Below, in pieces: positions 14,150 to 16,051 of a stretch of 16,051 nt of DNA. The notes under the pieces were generated by a model, which searched no databases, was not told where the DNA came from, and was given only the letters and a program-made list of their open reading frames with translations. The number at the start of each line of letters is the position of its first letter. Positions within the stretch are counted from its first letter, which is position 1. Location: the NCBI GenBank assembly GCA_937910975.1, contig CALEMZ010000458.1, positions 1 through 16,051 of the forward strand. The letters are read 5' to 3'. The translations under genes were made by a program, and so were the position numbers. Source of the DNA: an uncultured Pseudorhodobacter sp. Lineage in GTDB: Bacteria > Pseudomonadota > Alphaproteobacteria > Rhodobacterales > Rhodobacteraceae.

Positions 14150-14599
14150 AGCCTTGGCAAATAGTTTGGCCATGAGCGTGGTAAGTTCGGCCAAGTCAGT
14201 TTGCGTGAAGGCGGCGGGGGTGTCGCTATCCAGATCGAGCACACCTAGAAGCTTGCCTTGCGCGTTCCAGATCGGCAGCACCAGTTCAGAGCGGGTGGAG
14301 GAGGCGCAAGCGATATGGCCGGCAAAGGCATCGACATCGGGTACCAGCTGCGGCTGACCCGTGCGCGCCGCAGCGCCGCAAACGCCGCGTGAAAACGGGA
14401 TGACGAGACAGCCGTGACCTCCTTGATAGGGGCCGATCTTTAGAAGCTCTGGCCCGGTGACGCGGTAAAACCCGGTCCAATCTGACATCTCATGCCCGTG
14501 GTGCAGTTCGCAGGCGATGGTCGCCATGAGGGCCACGGTATCGGTTTCATCATGGCAGAGCGCTTCGAGGGTTTGGGCAAGAAGGGCGTAATCGGGCAT
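14144..14599 (-). CDS. Free methionine-(R)-sulfoxide reductase (GAF domain)
   Basis: fRMsr (E. coli YebR/MsrC type) reduces free methionine-R-sulfoxide with thioredoxin, a repair step after oxidative stress. The 151-residue single GAF domain has DWTGFYRV (around 40-47) and the three family cysteines: in GHGCLVIPF, in SRGVCGAAA, and the catalytic one in GHIACASS. The substrate-binding E of SELVLP and the aspartates of LGVLDLDSD are kept. One oddity: the residue after the catalytic cysteine is Ala where E. coli and yeast relatives have Asp (IACD). Start: ATG at 14599 (MPDYALLAQTLEAL) with AAAGG upstream; an in-frame GTG at 14638 would add 13 residues lying against the GC-rich hairpin. The stop lies inside a REP-like element. 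Confidence 0.9.
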   Translation of the reverse strand: MPDYALLAQTLEALCHDETDTVALMATIACELHHGHEMSDWTGFYRVTGPELLKIGPYQGGHGCLVIPFSRGVCGAAARTGQPQLVPDVDAFAGHIACASSTRSELVLPIWNAQGKLLGVLDLDSDTPAAFTQTDLAELTTLMAKLFAKAA

Positions 14600-14638
14600 G
14601 GTTTGGCCTTTTTGGCTGGCGCGGGTGGGAGGTTTCAC

Positions 14639-14700
14639 GCCCCCGGACCGGTTTCAAAGTCCGGGGGGCCAGCCCCCCGGACCCCCCGGGATATTTTTAC
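14639..14700. repeat. GC-rich intergenic hairpin element with alternative folds
   Basis: GTCCGGGGGGC (14659-14669) and GCCCCCCGGAC (14672-14682) form a perfect 11-base-pair stem. The first arm can instead pair with CCCCGGAC at 14641-14648. A CCCGGGATATTTTTA tail follows at 14686-14699. Elements reading CCCCCCGGACCCCCCGG followed by an A/T-rich tail recur between genes in Rhodobacteraceae (recollection). It separates the thiolase from the sulfoxide reductase and may act as the thiolase terminator. Confidence 0.55.
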
Positions 14701-14732
14701 CGAAAAGAAAGCGGGGGCGGATTGAAGGACAT

Positions 14733-15920
14733 TCAGGGACGCTCAATGGCGATGGCGGTGCCTTCGCCGCCGCCGATGCAAATCGCCGCGATGCCACGTT
14801 TGAGGCCGCGCTGTTCGAGCGCGTGCAGCAGGGTAACGATGATGCGTGCGCCGGAGGCACCGATGGGGTGGCCCAATGCGCAGGCGCCGCCGTTGACGTT
14901 GACGCGGTCATGCGGCAGGCCCAACTCGCGCATGAAGGCCATGGGAACGACGGCGAAAGCCTCGTTCACCTCCCACAGGTCCACGTCGTCGATGCCCCAG
15001 CCCAGGCGATCCAGCAATTTGCGGGCGGCGGGGACGGGGGCAGTGGGAAAATCGGCCGGGGCATGGGCATGGCTGGCATGGCCCAGGACATAGGCGCGAA
15101 TAGGCAAGCCATGGGTTTTGGCCGCCGCCTCAGACGCCATAAGAAGGGCCGCCGCGCCATCGGAGATGGAAGAGGAATTGGCAGCGGTGACAGTGCCATC
15201 CTTGCGGAATGCGGGCTTGAGCGTGGGGATCTTTTCGGGCCGGGCGAGGGCGGGCTGTTCATCGGCGATCACATGCGTCTCACCTTTGCGAGTAGTCACG
15301 GTAACGGCGGTGATTTCGGCATTGAATGCGCCAGAGGATTGCGCGTCGAGCGCGCGAGTGAGGGAGGCCAGCGCATAGGTATCCTGATCGGCGCGGGTGA
15401 ATTGGAAAGCGGTGGCACAATCTTCGGCGAAGGTGCCCATGAGGCGTGCCCCCCCATTGTTATCGCGGTCATAGGCATCCTCCAACCCATCCAGGAACAT
15501 GTGGTCGACCGCCGCGGCATGGCCGAGCCGTGCGCCAGCGCGCATTTTGGGCAGCAAATAGGGCGCCTCGGTCATGCTTTCCATGCCACCTGCGACCATA
15601 ATCCCGGTCTGGCCAAGGGCGATCTGATCATGGGCGATCATCGCGGCTTTCATGCCCGAGCCACACATCTTGTTCAGCGTGGTGGCGGGGGTGGCATCGG
15701 AGAGGCCTGCGGCAAAACCCGCCTGCCGGGCGGGAGCCTGGCCCTGGCCTGCAGGCAGAACGCAGCCCATCAAAAGCTCTTCAATAAGAGCCGGATTCGC
15801 ACTGCCCAAGGCGGCGCGAATCGCTGCACCGCCGAGTTTTGAGGCCGAAACCCCGGAAAATACCCCTTGAAATCCGCCCATCGCGGTACGTGCCGCGCCA
15901 GCAATGATGACTTTTTGCAT
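14733..15920 (-). CDS. Acetyl-CoA acetyltransferase (thiolase)
   Basis: A type-II thiolase that reversibly joins two acetyl-CoA to acetoacetyl-CoA, as in polyhydroxybutyrate synthesis (PhaA) or acetoacetate use (AtoB). The 395 residues hold the acyl-accepting C86 in NKMCGSGMKA, AGGMESMTEAPY near 111-122, NEAFAVVP, the catalytic histidine in GGACALGHPIGASGAR, and the second cysteine in AAICIGGGEGTA. Start: ATG at 15920 (MQKVIIAGAARTAMG) preceded by GGAGAGGG about 6 bases away; a GTG at 15935 would swallow that site. No phaB or CoA-transferase gene lies beside it in the window, so the pathway is not settled. A 414-codon open frame runs antisense through it and is judged an artefact of GC-rich codons. 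Confidence 0.93.
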   Translation of the reverse strand: MQKVIIAGAARTAMGGFQGVFSGVSASKLGGAAIRAALGSANPALIEELLMGCVLPAGQGQAPARQAGFAAGLSDATPATTLNKMCGSGMKAAMIAHDQIALGQTGIMVAGGMESMTEAPYLLPKMRAGARLGHAAAVDHMFLDGLEDAYDRDNNGGARLMGTFAEDCATAFQFTRADQDTYALASLTRALDAQSSGAFNAEITAVTVTTRKGETHVIADEQPALARPEKIPTLKPAFRKDGTVTAANSSSISDGAAALLMASEAAAKTHGLPIRAYVLGHASHAHAPADFPTAPVPAARKLLDRLGWGIDDVDLWEVNEAFAVVPMAFMRELGLPHDRVNVNGGACALGHPIGASGARIIVTLLHALEQRGLKRGIAAICIGGGEGTAIAIERP

Positions 15921-15951
15921 TTCTGCCCTCTCCACGGCTTTCGGTTACGAG

Positions 15952-15979
15952 ATGCTAACCTGTGGGTCATAGCCTGCAA
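15952..15979 (-). promoter_or_regulatory. Candidate promoter of the thiolase gene
   Basis: On the minus strand TTGCAG (15979-15974) and TAGCAT (15957-15952) are spaced by 16 bases, about 30 bases upstream of the thiolase ATG. Both boxes are only partial matches. The remaining bases to 16051 hold an AGGAGAG on the plus strand near 16028 but no start codon, so a divergent gene may begin just beyond the window. Confidence 0.28.
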
Positions 15980-16051
15980 CCACACAGATTGTGAAGGGCA
16001 GGGCAATCGCATTTCAAAAGTTTATCAGGAGAGAACGCAGGAAATTGTCGT

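Noticed and set aside
14598..15842. A 414-codon plus-strand open frame antisense to the thiolase
   Set aside because: The minus-strand thiolase is complete with all catalytic motifs. The antisense frame has low-complexity Gly/Ala/His content, no family resemblance and no promoter of its own; long antisense frames are expected opposite GC-rich codons.

Overview
The window is ordinary chromosomal DNA of an alphaproteobacterium, almost certainly Rhodobacteraceae (Rhodobacter/Roseobacter type). The evidence is high GC with G/C-ending codons, the lptC-lptA-lptB-hpf-ptsN order, a MarR/response-regulator pair resembling Rhodobacter capsulatus PetP/PetR, the deacetylase-xseB-ispA-dxs order, and intergenic GC-rich hairpins of a kind common in that family. 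I see no phage, insertion sequence, CRISPR array, rRNA or tRNA.

Layout. 1-1712 (minus strand): a GNAT acetyltransferase cut by the window edge, an NAD(P)-binding TIP30-like protein, and a badly decayed malonyl-CoA synthetase pseudogene. 1820-6844 (plus): a short RNase D; lptC, lptA and lptB for lipopolysaccharide export; the ribosome hibernation factor hpf; the nitrogen-PTS protein ptsN; and queG, the last step of queuosine synthesis. 6916-7179: a compact unit holding an unknown 64-residue ORF with its own promoter, Shine-Dalgarno and hairpin. 7199-8065 (minus): branched-chain aminotransferase. 8165-10013 (plus): petP-like and petR-like regulators overlapping by 4 bp, then an exported protein of unknown function. 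10062-14025 (plus): a tightly packed run of histone-deacetylase-like amidohydrolase, xseB, ispA and dxs, so isoprenoid precursor synthesis and prenyl chain synthesis sit side by side. 14144-15920 (minus): free methionine-(R)-sulfoxide reductase and an acetyl-CoA acetyltransferase.

How the genes fit together. The lpt genes share an outer-membrane role. hpf and ptsN are a stress/nutrient-status pair often kept beside lptB, but the rpoN gene that many alphaproteobacteria have between lptB and hpf is absent. Dxs makes DXP for the MEP pathway and IspA uses its products.

No clearly new multi-gene system is present. The points most worth a second look are the repeated TTGCGCAA palindromes between the aminotransferase and petP, the structured leader before hpf, the self-contained 64-aa gene, the three-armed alternative hairpin between the thiolase and the sulfoxide reductase, and the stepwise-deleted malonyl-CoA synthetase.
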